A stretch of DNA of 33,900 nt from Candidatus Nealsoniibacteriota bacterium (GTDB lineage: Bacteria; Patescibacteriota; Minisyncoccia; Minisyncoccales; PWPS01). The notes below the pieces were generated by a model. The model made no database searches, had not been told where the DNA came from, and saw only the letters and a list, made by a program, of their open reading frames with translations. Numbering within the stretch: position 1 is the stretch's first letter; the number at the start of each line of letters is the position of its first letter. The DNA is taken from the NCBI GenBank assembly GCA_003554445.1, contig PWGJ01000004.1, forward strand, positions 1 to 33,900. The letters run 5' to 3'. Shown piece after piece: positions 9,616 through 18,593 of this stretch. The translations under genes were made by a program, and so were the position numbers.

Positions 9616-10840
9616 ACTTTTTCACATATTTTTTGAATTGATCACCTCTATCCTTGTAGCTTGAAAACATATTGAAGCTGGAAGATGCAGGAGAAAGAAG
9701 GCAGCTTCCGGATGATATATTTTCATAAACATTTAACACAGCGTCATTCATACTGTCAGCATAGATTATTTTTGGTGGATTTTTTGTTATCTTCCTTAGT
9801 TTTTTCTCTACATACTTGCCGGTTTCAGGAAAGAGCACAAGCAGCTCAAGCCCACTCTCAGCAATTTCTTCAGCTAAAACGTCATAGTCTCCACCCTTGT
9901 CAACTCCCCCGGTTATTAAAGCCTTCAACGCTTTAGTGTTTTTAACCGCTTGTGCTGCCGCTTCCGGAATTGTGGCGGCCGAATCATTAAAAAACTTTAT
10001 CTCTCTAAACTCCCCTACCAATTCCATACGATGCGGCAAAAAGGAGCTTTTTTTAATCACCTTTCGAGCTTTTTTTTCGGAAACACCGAAGAGTTTTACA
10101 GTTTTTAAAATCGGCTCCAGATAAACTGCTGAGTTTTTTATTCTTCTCTCGGGATTGAAAGCTATCTTATCAGCTTTAGAGCTTTTAATCATCTCCAAAA
10201 TTATTGGATCTTTTTCGTTGTAGATCAATTTATCACCTGTTTTTTGAAATTTTAGAATGTTCTTTTTCGAATCTCTGTATCTCTTAAAGTTTTTATGTTG
10301 ATCCAAGTGATCTTTGAAAATATTAAGGATAAGAGCAATTCCGGGGCTTGTTTTAGTGGTTTGTAGTTGAAAGCTGGATAACTCATATATAAAAATTCCG
10401 CTCTTCTCTAAAAAATTCAATACCGGCTCCCCTATGTTTCCCAGAAGATACACATCTTTACGCTCTTTTTTTAATATATTATGTATTAAAAGAGATGTTG
10501 TACTCTTCCCTTTAGTCCCCGTAACTCCTATAACGCTGTCTCTTTTCTCTTTTAAAAAAATATCGGTCTGGCTGGTAATTACTCTATTATCTGAAAATTT
10601 TTCAATTAAAGAGAAAGGAATCCCCGGAGACTTGATTATAACCTCATAATCCTTAATTGAATCCAAATATCCTTCACCAAAATAAGTTTCTACATTTTTT
10701 TGAGCCACCTCTTTTTTCTTTCTGTCCGCAATCCCTATTTTTTTATTCGGGAATCTTCTTTTAAAAAACTCAAGGGTGTCCCTCCCTTCTCTCCCGAAAC
10801 CGAGTATCAGTATCTTCTTTTCTTTAAGCTGATCAATCAT
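9602..10840 (-). CDS. murD: UDP-N-acetylmuramoylalanine--D-glutamate ligase
   Basis: GVTGTKGKSTTSLLIHNIL, ELSSFQLQ, FNDSAATIPEAAAQAV, ITGGVDKGGDY. Confidence 0.95.
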   Translation of the reverse strand: MIDQLKEKKILILGFGREGRDTLEFFKRRFPNKKIGIADRKKKEVAQKNVETYFGEGYLDSIKDYEVIIKSPGIPFSLIEKFSDNRVITSQTDIFLKEKRDSVIGVTGTKGKSTTSLLIHNILKKERKDVYLLGNIGEPVLNFLEKSGIFIYELSSFQLQTTKTSPGIALILNIFKDHLDQHKNFKRYRDSKKNILKFQKTGDKLIYNEKDPIILEMIKSSKADKIAFNPERRIKNSAVYLEPILKTVKLFGVSEKKARKVIKKSSFLPHRMELVGEFREIKFFNDSAATIPEAAAQAVKNTKALKALITGGVDKGGDYDVLAEEIAESGLELLVLFPETGKYVEKKLRKITKNPPKIIYADSMNDAVLNVYENISSGSCLLSPASSSFNMFSSYKDRGDQFKKYVKKYGKQ

Positions 10841-10843
10841 AAT

Positions 10844-11944
10844 TTAACCCATTAATCTTATAACTACTCCTATTATTGCTGCAAAAACACCTATAATCCA
10901 AAAACGCATGGTTACTTTATAAGAAGGCCAACCCTTTCCTTCGAAATGGTGGTGTATGGGTGCGGCAATAAAGATTTTTTTCTTTAAGAATTTTTTGGAT
11001 AAAAGTTGTAAGATTACAGATCCGGATTCAATAACCAAAAGTATCGCTATTATCGGTAAAACGATAACCGAATCGGTTAAAAATGCAATAACGGTCAATG
11101 TCGTAGTAAGTCCCAATATTCCGGTTTCCCCCATGTAAAATCGTGCCGGAGGAATATTAAACCATAAAAAGGCCAGCATACTCCCTACTAAAACCAAACA
11201 AAACGCAGCTAAATTAATCATCCCCGACTCAATCGCAATAATTGTGAAGGCAGTAAATATGGCCGCAAAAGCTCCTCCCGATAGACCATCGAGGCCATCT
11301 ATAACACTACCGCTGTATGTAGCCAGCATAACAATTATAAAAAACGGTATGAATAAAATTCCCAAATAAAATTGTCCCACTCCGGGAATAAATATACTAT
11401 CTTGGCCGAGACGAAAATAAAACCACCAGCTTCCAATTATTCCAATTAGAGACACTAAAAAAATTCTATATTTAAGAGATAGACCACCTCCGATATATCT
11501 TTTCATCTTGCGAAACATAAATTTAAGAAATCCATTCTCCGGCTTTTCTATAATCTGCAAAATATCATCCGTAAGTCCGATTATTGACGCTGCAACCAAT
11601 GTGAATAAAGGGAGCCATGTCTGATTTCGACTTAAAAAATTAAGTTTTTCAATCCAGAAGTTATCCGACAAAAAAGTAAGTCCGTAAAAAAAGAATATTA
11701 AAATCAATGGAGGTATCCAAACCAAAAGACCGCCCAGTCTGGGCACACTCGTCTCTTTTTCAGAGTGATGTTTTTTAAAAACTTTCAGCTCTTTCCCGTC
11801 TATCCCTTTTTCTCTAACCTTATTCTTCCAGAGTTCATTTTTATACATGAAATGAGTTAAGGCGGGCGTGACGAGAAAAGTAAAAACAAATGAAATAACC
11901 CCCAAAACAAAAACCTTTGTAATATTTACTACTGCCGGATCCAT
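10844..11944 (-). CDS. mraY: Phospho-N-acetylmuramoyl-pentapeptide-transferase
   Basis: PRLGGLLVW, GSVIDGLDGLSGG, MGETGILGL, APIHHHFEGKGWPSYKVTMRFWII. Confidence 0.96.
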   Translation of the reverse strand: MDPAVVNITKVFVLGVISFVFTFLVTPALTHFMYKNELWKNKVREKGIDGKELKVFKKHHSEKETSVPRLGGLLVWIPPLILIFFFYGLTFLSDNFWIEKLNFLSRNQTWLPLFTLVAASIIGLTDDILQIIEKPENGFLKFMFRKMKRYIGGGLSLKYRIFLVSLIGIIGSWWFYFRLGQDSIFIPGVGQFYLGILFIPFFIIVMLATYSGSVIDGLDGLSGGAFAAIFTAFTIIAIESGMINLAAFCLVLVGSMLAFLWFNIPPARFYMGETGILGLTTTLTVIAFLTDSVIVLPIIAILLVIESGSVILQLLSKKFLKKKIFIAAPIHHHFEGKGWPSYKVTMRFWIIGVFAAIIGVVIRLMG

Positions 11945-11956
11945 AAATTATATTTT

Positions 11957-12952
11957 TTATATTTCATAAGCTTGATAAACCCAATCGATAAGCGCTTCCA
12001 TCTCTTCGAATCTTTCATTTCTTCCATCGGCACCCAAAATAATATTTACCACATAACCGTCATCAGTTTCCAGAACCATCACCAAACATCCCATCGCTCG
12101 ATAAGTAAAACCGGTCTTTCCCCCTATAATGTCTTCGTACCAATCCGGCTTTTCAGAAAAATAAGTTCCATCCAAGAATTTGTTAGTGGTATCGACTTGA
12201 TAATACAAATCGGATCGATGAGAAGAAATTCGGTAATTCGGCTTTTGCATAATTTTCCAAAATTCCGGTATCTCCAAAAGCTCCTCAATTAATTTCGCTG
12301 TGTCTCTTGCGGTAGATAAATTAACTCCGCGCACGGTGTCAAGCCCACTGGGATTATGATAAACAGTTCTATTCATTCCCAAATAATCAGCTTTTTCATT
12401 CATGAGTGAAATGAAATCATCAAAGTCAAGATCATCTGGTGCGGTTGCTGCCGCATACGCTCCACTATTATTCGATTCCAGTAATAACGGATAAAGAACT
12501 TCGCCGTAAGTGGTGTCCGTAAATACACGTAAATCATTCAAATGCTCATTAGTAAAAAATTCCGAATCGGGAATACCGATCGACTCATCAAGATCATAGT
12601 TTTCATAAACTACCAAAGCAGTCATCAATTTAGTTATACTTGCAACCGGAAGTCGTTTATTTCTATTTCTGCTGAAGAGTACCTGTTTTTCACCATCACT
12701 AAAATAGACTGAATAAGCAGCTTCCGCCTCAATTTCAGGAATTTCAACCCCTCTGTTTCTTGATAATATTAAATTTTCATCAATACCGATTGATGAATTA
12801 TTGTCTTTATCTGGATCTCTCTCACGAATTATGGGGTCTTCATTCTTTTCCGGGTTTTCTGAACTAGCAACATAGTAACCACTAGCAAAAACCAAAACCA
12901 AAACCGAAATAAAAATTATTGCTTTTTTACTCTTCATCATCTTCCAAAACAT
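11957..12952 (-). CDS. D-alanyl-D-alanine carboxypeptidase (S11, PBP5-like)
   Basis: SxxK (VASITKLMTAL), SxN (LESNNSGAYA), KTG (GGKTGFT). N-terminal membrane anchor/signal. Confidence 0.93.
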   Translation of the reverse strand: MFWKMMKSKKAIIFISVLVLVFASGYYVASSENPEKNEDPIIRERDPDKDNNSSIGIDENLILSRNRGVEIPEIEAEAAYSVYFSDGEKQVLFSRNRNKRLPVASITKLMTALVVYENYDLDESIGIPDSEFFTNEHLNDLRVFTDTTYGEVLYPLLLESNNSGAYAAATAPDDLDFDDFISLMNEKADYLGMNRTVYHNPSGLDTVRGVNLSTARDTAKLIEELLEIPEFWKIMQKPNYRISSHRSDLYYQVDTTNKFLDGTYFSEKPDWYEDIIGGKTGFTYRAMGCLVMVLETDDGYVVNIILGADGRNERFEEMEALIDWVYQAYEI

Positions 12953-14303
12953 TGATATGTAATTCTTTTAACTGATCTTTTTCTATATTTTTGGATGGAG
13001 TACCCATCATAAGACCTCTTCCGTCACCCGTTTTCGGGAATGCCATCACCTCTCTTATATTCTCCTCATCCAGTAAAACCATTAAAAATCTTTCAAATCC
13101 GAAAGCTATTCCTCCGTGAGGTGGAACTCCGTATTTGAAAGCGTCCAGCAGATGTCCGAATTTTGCCCTTATCTCCTCTTTTTCATGTCCCAGAACTTCA
13201 AAAACAGCTTCCAATATATCCGGGTCATGTGATCTTATACTCCCCCCACCTATCTCCTCACCATTCAAAACCAAATCATACTGAAATGCTGAGATTTTTT
13301 CAGGATTCTTCTTTATTTCATCAATTGATGCATCCGGCTTTGTGAAAGGATGGTGTTCAGCTCTAAAGCCTTTCTCAAATTTTTCAAACATCGGGAAATC
13401 AACCACAAAAGCGAAGGCTAATTCATCTTCATTATCTCTCAAGTCAGGGCGATCACTACCCCATTTTTTCATAGCCTTTTCATGGCTGATTCTCGGAAAC
13501 GGTTTTTCTTTTATTTTTTTATCCGGGAAAACCTCTTCAACAACTTTTATGAACATCTCCTCGACCAGATCCAAAACATCTTCACGTTCAACAAAGGACA
13601 TCTCCATATCAAGTTGGGTAAATTCGGCCTGCCGATCCGCTCTTATATCTTCATCCCTGAAGCAGCGAGCAAATTGAAAATATCTCTCCACTCCTCCCAC
13701 CATTAATAATTGTTTGTATTGCTGTGGGCTTTGAGGTAATGCGTAAAAAGCACCCGGTTGTTTTCTTGAGGGAACTAAAAAGTCTCTGGCTCCCTCCGGA
13801 GTTGATTTGGTAAGATTTGGAGTTTCAACCTCGATAAATCCTTTTTTAGTTAAAAATTTACGAAAAAAATGAGCGGCCTCATGTCTTTTTCTTAAATTTC
13901 TCTGCATTCTTCTTCTGCGTATATCAATGTAACGATACTTCATTCTCACCTCTTCATTGATCTCCTTCCCATCTCCGGCAACATGAAGTGGAGGTGTCTC
14001 CGCTTGATTTAAGATTTTTATAGCTTCCGCTTTCATCTCTACCTTTCCGGTAACTATTTCTTGATTTATCATATTTTCAGGCCTTTCTTTTACTTCACCA
14101 ACAACTTCAACTACCCACTCCCCTCTTAAATCTTCCGCATTATTGATCTCTTTAGGATTGACAACAATTTGCAAAACACCGGATCTATCTCTTAAATCCA
14201 AAAATAATATTTTGCCGTGAGCTCTTATTGAATCAACCCACCCACAAACCGAAACTTTCTCACCTACCTTTTTTACCGTATCTTCATTTAATATTCTTTT
14301 CAT
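12927..14303 (-). CDS. aspS: Aspartate--tRNA ligase, bacterial type lacking the GAD insertion domain (458 aa)
   Basis: TKSTPEGARDFLVPSR, QSPQQYKQLLMVGGVERYFQFARCFRDEDIRADRQAEFTQLD, then GSDRPDLR directly followed by FAFVVDFPMFE, and FGFERFLMVL. Confidence 0.96.
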   Translation of the reverse strand: MKRILNEDTVKKVGEKVSVCGWVDSIRAHGKILFLDLRDRSGVLQIVVNPKEINNAEDLRGEWVVEVVGEVKERPENMINQEIVTGKVEMKAEAIKILNQAETPPLHVAGDGKEINEEVRMKYRYIDIRRRRMQRNLRKRHEAAHFFRKFLTKKGFIEVETPNLTKSTPEGARDFLVPSRKQPGAFYALPQSPQQYKQLLMVGGVERYFQFARCFRDEDIRADRQAEFTQLDMEMSFVEREDVLDLVEEMFIKVVEEVFPDKKIKEKPFPRISHEKAMKKWGSDRPDLRDNEDELAFAFVVDFPMFEKFEKGFRAEHHPFTKPDASIDEIKKNPEKISAFQYDLVLNGEEIGGGSIRSHDPDILEAVFEVLGHEKEEIRAKFGHLLDAFKYGVPPHGGIAFGFERFLMVLLDEENIREVMAFPKTGDGRGLMMGTPSKNIEKDQLKELHINVLEDDEE

Positions 14304-14305
14304 CT

Positions 14306-14677
14306 TTATTTTTTTAAATATTTAGTTGATTTTTCAAGTATTTCTTTTGGAGTATTTTCAGTTTTAATTAAATACTCTTTTGCATCAAGATTGAAGGCTT
14401 CTTTTTTTGATTCCTGATCATCATAATTTGAAAAAGCGACAACCGGAGTTTCCGCTATATCCGAATCGAGCTTTCTTAATTTGATTAAAAACGATATACC
14501 CGTTTCACCCGGAAGTAAAATATCCAATAAAATTAAATCCGGATTTTTGGTTTTAGTTTTTTCCAGAGCCTCATCAACTCCGTTGGCTAAAAAAACATCA
14601 AAGCCTTCTTGGCTGAAGGCTTCTTTATACATTTGCGCAAGAGTTTTTTCATCTTCAACTATAAGTACTTTTGACAT
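14306..14677 (-). CDS. Stand-alone response-regulator receiver domain protein
   Basis: CheY-like: VLIVEDEKTL, LILLDILLPGETG, TPVVAFSN, EYLIKTE (D, S and K conserved positions). No output domain. Confidence 0.9.
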   Translation of the reverse strand: MSKVLIVEDEKTLAQMYKEAFSQEGFDVFLANGVDEALEKTKTKNPDLILLDILLPGETGISFLIKLRKLDSDIAETPVVAFSNYDDQESKKEAFNLDAKEYLIKTENTPKEILEKSTKYLKK

Positions 14678-14701
14678 GTTTAATAAATTTTATTTTGATT
14701 A

Positions 14702-14730
14702 ATTATACTAAAATTAACTAAAAATTACAA
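14702..14730 (-). promoter_or_regulatory. Sigma70-type promoter for the receiver-aspS-mur operon
   Basis: Minus strand TTGTAA (14730-14725), 17-nt spacer, TATAAT (14707-14702). The nine downstream minus-strand genes are nearly contiguous. Confidence 0.5.
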
Positions 14731-14758
14731 AAAAATAGAGCACCTATACAAGGTGCTC
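14731..14758 (-). terminator. Terminator overlapping the 3' end of the 14744-15121 ORF; bidirectional in appearance
   Basis: GAGCACC-7 nt-GGTGCTC stem with a T-rich tract on the minus strand (ctattttttt) and cttttt on the plus strand. Confidence 0.8.
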
Positions 14759-15121
14759 CTTTTTGATCGATTGTTCAGCGAGAAAAATAGATAGGTAAAC
14801 TGCTTCTTTCTGTAATTTTACCGGACCTCTGTCTATCTTTGTAGGTCTAACAACCCAAACTGCCGTGGGAAGATGTAAAGAAACCTTCCATTCTACTTCT
14901 GCAAATCTATTATACCTTTCAAGATAAGGGGTCAACTTTTCCACATCCTCTGAGCAGATATAAATCCAAGGAAAATTATATCTCGATTCATCCATATGTC
15001 CTTGACAACTGGATCTGGTCCTTACTCCCAAAAAATTTAAAGTAAATACCAGACAACTTATGCCTCTATCCAGACCGATCACCTCACGACATCCGAAATT
15101 AAAAAGATGGCATCTATCCAT
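14744..15121 (-). CDS. Uncharacterised 125-aa protein with LNFLGVRTRSSCQGHMD motif
   Basis: Intact ORF with a strong SD (aaggagggg) before ATG and its own terminator. Motif layout C-LNxLGxxTxxSCxGH-PWIYI resembles an uncharacterised conserved family (from memory). Confidence 0.8.
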   Translation of the reverse strand: MDRCHLFNFGCREVIGLDRGISCLVFTLNFLGVRTRSSCQGHMDESRYNFPWIYICSEDVEKLTPYLERYNRFAEVEWKVSLHLPTAVWVVRPTKIDRGPVKLQKEAVYLSIFLAEQSIKKEHLV

Positions 15122-15173
15122 TAGCCTCCCCTCCTTATAACATTAATGTAGCACAATAATAGAAGTAATCAAG

Positions 15174-16463
15174 CTATTTATCCATCAAAAAGTCAAATAT
15201 CTTTTGATTTTTCTTAATGTCGTGAATATAAGAACGTAATCTTTTCAAGTTTTCTTCGTTTTGGTTTTCAGCTGATTGACCGGTGTGTCGTAGATGCTTT
15301 TGAACTTCTTCTTCCACCTCTTCGTCACTAACCTCAATCTCTTCTTTTTCCGAAATCTTATGAAGAATAATTGCAGCAGCTACATTGTCTTCCGCCTTAC
15401 CTTTCCATTCTTCACGAAGCTCTTCTTTGCTTTTATCAATTTGATCCAAGTAATCATCAAAAGTTACTCCACTTTGCTGAAGCTGTCTTTGCATTTTATT
15501 TTCCATATTATCCAGCTCTCTTTCTACTAAAATGTCGGGTATTTGAAGTTCAGTATTTTCAATTAGTTTTTGAACGATTTTCATCTTTAAACTCTCTTCC
15601 TTTTCGGTTTCTTTTTCGGATTGAATTCCCTCCTCAATCTTTTCTCTCAGCTCTTCCAAGCTGGAAACATTAGGATGAAGCGATTCAGCAAACTCATCTG
15701 TTAACTCGGGAATTTCCTTCTCCGATACTGATTTTAGCTCCAAATTGAAATCAATATCCTTGCCGGCTAACTCTTTATTGTTACTTTCTTCCGGAATCGA
15801 AACGGTAAAATCTTTAACTTCTCCGGCTTTCATTCCCAATATTTCATCCTCAAATCCTTCCAGAGCATTAAATTGTCCGCTTCCCAACTCAAACTCAAAA
15901 TCTTCTTCTTCAATTCTTTTTTCATCTTCAACCTTTCCCGTGAAGCTGACGGTAACCTCATCTTCATTTTTTGCTTTTCTGTCAACTTGTTTGGAAACGG
16001 CTCTCGATTTTTGAATCCTCTCCAAAGTCTCTTCCACTTCACTATCCTCAACTTCCACATCTTCTACCTCTTCATCTGCAATCTTAGAAGCTATTTTTTT
16101 ATAATCGGGAAGCTCAAGTTCGGGCATTACATAAAAACTTGCCTTGTAGACCAAATCATTGCCCGGCGCCAACTGAATGAAATCAACTTCCGGTTGTGAT
16201 ATGGGAAATAAATCATTTTTCTGAATGGCTTCGGGGTAACTTTTTTCAACTGCAATATGTGCCGCTTCATGCCAAACTTTTTCTTTTCCGACTGAGTTTT
16301 CGACAACCTCCCTGGGAGCATTTCCGGGTCTAAATCCCTCAATATCCATCTCTTTGGAGAGGGCTTGAGCTGCTTGATCAACATAATCTTCAAACTCCTC
16401 CAACGGAATCGTCACCTTTAACTCCTTTTTAGAATTTTCTTTGTCTTCTAATTTAATATCCAT
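15174..16463 (-). CDS. tig: Trigger factor
   Basis: N-terminal ribosome-binding region (GFRPGNAPREVVE), FKBP-like domain (EDEVTVSFTGKV), helical C-terminal domain. Confidence 0.94.
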   Translation of the reverse strand: MDIKLEDKENSKKELKVTIPLEEFEDYVDQAAQALSKEMDIEGFRPGNAPREVVENSVGKEKVWHEAAHIAVEKSYPEAIQKNDLFPISQPEVDFIQLAPGNDLVYKASFYVMPELELPDYKKIASKIADEEVEDVEVEDSEVEETLERIQKSRAVSKQVDRKAKNEDEVTVSFTGKVEDEKRIEEEDFEFELGSGQFNALEGFEDEILGMKAGEVKDFTVSIPEESNNKELAGKDIDFNLELKSVSEKEIPELTDEFAESLHPNVSSLEELREKIEEGIQSEKETEKEESLKMKIVQKLIENTELQIPDILVERELDNMENKMQRQLQQSGVTFDDYLDQIDKSKEELREEWKGKAEDNVAAAIILHKISEKEEIEVSDEEVEEEVQKHLRHTGQSAENQNEENLKRLRSYIHDIKKNQKIFDFLMDK

Positions 16464-16521
16464 ATTTTTTTAATTTATTTTACTGACATTAAGAATAACA
16501 TATTGAGACTGACAGTCAAAG

Positions 16522-16965
16522 TTATTTTCCCAAAATTTGTACTTGAACTCTCCTATTTCTGGATCTGTCCAGTTCCAGTAAAAAAATTCTTTGCCACGTG
16601 CCGAGTTGTAATTTCCCATTTATTAGATTTATGGTGTTGGTCGGAGTTAAATAAACCGCTTTGCAATGAGAATGTCCATTTGCACATTCATCATCACACA
16701 TATTTACGGTTCGAACATCAAAATTATCGTGCTTATAATCGGATTTCCGGGGAGCAACTTCTTCCAAGTTTTTCTTTATATCTTCAATTAAAAGAGGTTC
16801 ATTTTCATTAAGGAGAAGAGTTGCCGTGGTGTGCATTGTCTGTACGTTTACCAACCCGTCCTTGATTCCGGTTTTATCTACAAAATTTTTAATTTCAGTG
16901 GTTATGTCAATAAATTCAAGACATTTTTCAGTTCTTATTTTTAAAGTTTTGTTTTCTATTTTCAT
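16522..16965 (-). CDS. yjbQ: YjbQ/UPF0047 family protein
   Basis: VNVQTMHTTATLLLNENEP, NGHSHCKAVYL, LQLGTWQRIFLLELD. Confidence 0.93.
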   Translation of the reverse strand: MKIENKTLKIRTEKCLEFIDITTEIKNFVDKTGIKDGLVNVQTMHTTATLLLNENEPLLIEDIKKNLEEVAPRKSDYKHDNFDVRTVNMCDDECANGHSHCKAVYLTPTNTINLINGKLQLGTWQRIFLLELDRSRNRRVQVQILGK

Positions 16966-17014
16966 TTTTTAATTCGCTACAAAATCTTGTAATTCACTTT
17001 ATTAATTTTAATTT

Positions 17015-17045
17015 AAAAAGCCACCATAAAACAAGGTGGCTTTTT
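17015..17045 (-). terminator. Rho-independent terminator (bidirectional in appearance)
   Basis: AAAAAGCCACC-9 nt-GGTGGCTTTTT. Confidence 0.8.
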
Positions 17046-17053
17046 GTTTAGCT

Positions 17054-17272
17054 CTATTTATCTTCTTCTTCATCCGATTCCGAGGCTTCGAAATCCTCAT
17101 CATCTTCTTCTTCAGAGTCATTGAAAGAAGATTCTTCCGGCTCCTTTTCACTCTCCGGGGTCACTTCTTCATCCACCGGAGTCATATCTTCATCCACATC
17201 CTCTAAATCTCCTTTGGTTACGTACCAAATAATGACAATTAAGATTACTATCAATATGACTAACCACTCCAT
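17054..17272 (-). CDS. Small membrane-anchored protein with highly acidic tail (72 aa)
   Basis: One N-terminal TM followed by a D/E/S-rich tail (about 50 aa). Directly downstream of murC and upstream of a terminator. Confidence 0.7.
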   Translation of the reverse strand: MEWLVILIVILIVIIWYVTKGDLEDVDEDMTPVDEEVTPESEKEPEESSFNDSEEEDDEDFEASESDEEEDK

Positions 17273-17291
17273 GATATTTTTAAATTGATTT

Positions 17292-18593
17292 TTAACCTTT
17301 TAAAAAGTCTTCCACCTTATATATGTCTCCTGCCCCAATTATAACTATTAATTCATTCCCCTGCAAATTATCTCTTATTTTGCCGGATATCTCTTTTAGA
17401 TTTCCGGGTAAATATTCAATTTTGCTTGATTCTACCTCGTCTACCAACGCTTTTGAGCTTATTTTATCCTTAATACTCTCCTTCTCCCTTCCCGGAACAC
17501 TATAAATATCAACAATGGAAAGTTTATCAACCGGAGATGACTTAAAAACCTCTACAAACTCCTTTTTTAAGTGCATACTCCTTTGATACTGGTGTGGTTG
17601 GAATATCGCCCATATTCTTCTCTCTTCAAACTTTTCTCTCGCAGCCTGTAAAACTGCTTTCAATTCCGTGGGGTGATGAGCATAATCAAGAACCAAGTCA
17701 TACTTCTTTTGATTAATTTGTATCTTTTTTTGTTCAAATCTTCGCCAAGACCCTTCATATTTTGACAATCCGTCCAGAATAAGATCACTTTCAATCTCCA
17801 AAGTTTTTCCAAGCCTGTAAGCAGCCAATGCATTTTCAAGATTGTGAACCCCGGGAACTTTTATTTTTTCTTTTACTTTTTCAGCAATCGAATCTTCCTT
17901 TGAAAAATAATTAACTTTTTGTTTAACTTTTAACCTCATCAAGTTTTCATCCTCATTATTTATGATTGCAACTCCGTTTTCATCCAATCTGTCAACATAA
18001 TTTTGAAAAGTTTCGAGCAGCTTCTCCAAGTTTTCATAATAATCGACATGCTCAAGTTCTAAGTTGGTAAGAATTATTATATCTGGATGATAATTCAAAA
18101 GTGACCCCTGCCACTCATCAGCTTCAATTAAAAGAATTTCGGAGTTACCCTTTCGATAATTAGAATCATTAAATTCTTTCAATTTGGTTCCCACGATAAC
18201 AGTCGGGTCCAATGAACCGGCTTCCAAAACCAGCGCAGCCATTGATGTAGTGGTGCTTTTTCCATGAGTTCCCGAAACGGCAATCGTAAAATAGTCTTTT
18301 GTCAGTTCTCCTAAAGCTTTCGGATAACTTCTGGTTTCGATTTCCATACTCTTTGCTTTTTTTATTTCAGGATTATCCTCGGGAATTGCCGGAGAAAAAA
18401 TTACAAGATCAGTCTCTTTTTTGATGTTTTTACTGCTGTGTCGATAAGTAATATCTGCTCCGAGCTCTTCCAGGTCCTCAGTAATTTTGCTTTTGGACAA
18501 ATCCGAACCGGTAACTTTATTTTTCTCCAAAAGAAAATGTCTTGCTAAAGCTGAAACTCCGATACCGCCTATTCCTACAAAATGTATGGTCAT
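17292..18593 (-). CDS. murC: UDP-N-acetylmuramate--L-alanine ligase
   Basis: IHFVGIGGIGVSALARHFL, VSGTHGKSTTTSMAALVLE, NLELEHVDYY, DYAHHPTELKAVL. Confidence 0.96.
   Translation of the reverse strand: MTIHFVGIGGIGVSALARHFLLEKNKVTGSDLSKSKITEDLEELGADITYRHSSKNIKKETDLVIFSPAIPEDNPEIKKAKSMEIETRSYPKALGELTKDYFTIAVSGTHGKSTTTSMAALVLEAGSLDPTVIVGTKLKEFNDSNYRKGNSEILLIEADEWQGSLLNYHPDIIILTNLELEHVDYYENLEKLLETFQNYVDRLDENGVAIINNEDENLMRLKVKQKVNYFSKEDSIAEKVKEKIKVPGVHNLENALAAYRLGKTLEIESDLILDGLSKYEGSWRRFEQKKIQINQKKYDLVLDYAHHPTELKAVLQAAREKFEERRIWAIFQPHQYQRSMHLKKEFVEVFKSSPVDKLSIVDIYSVPGREKESIKDKISSKALVDEVESSKIEYLPGNLKEISGKIRDNLQGNELIVIIGAGDIYKVEDFLKG

Noticed and set aside
16708-16716. ggttcgaac resembling a tRNA T-loop
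   Set aside because: It lies inside the yjbQ coding region and no cloverleaf can be built around it.
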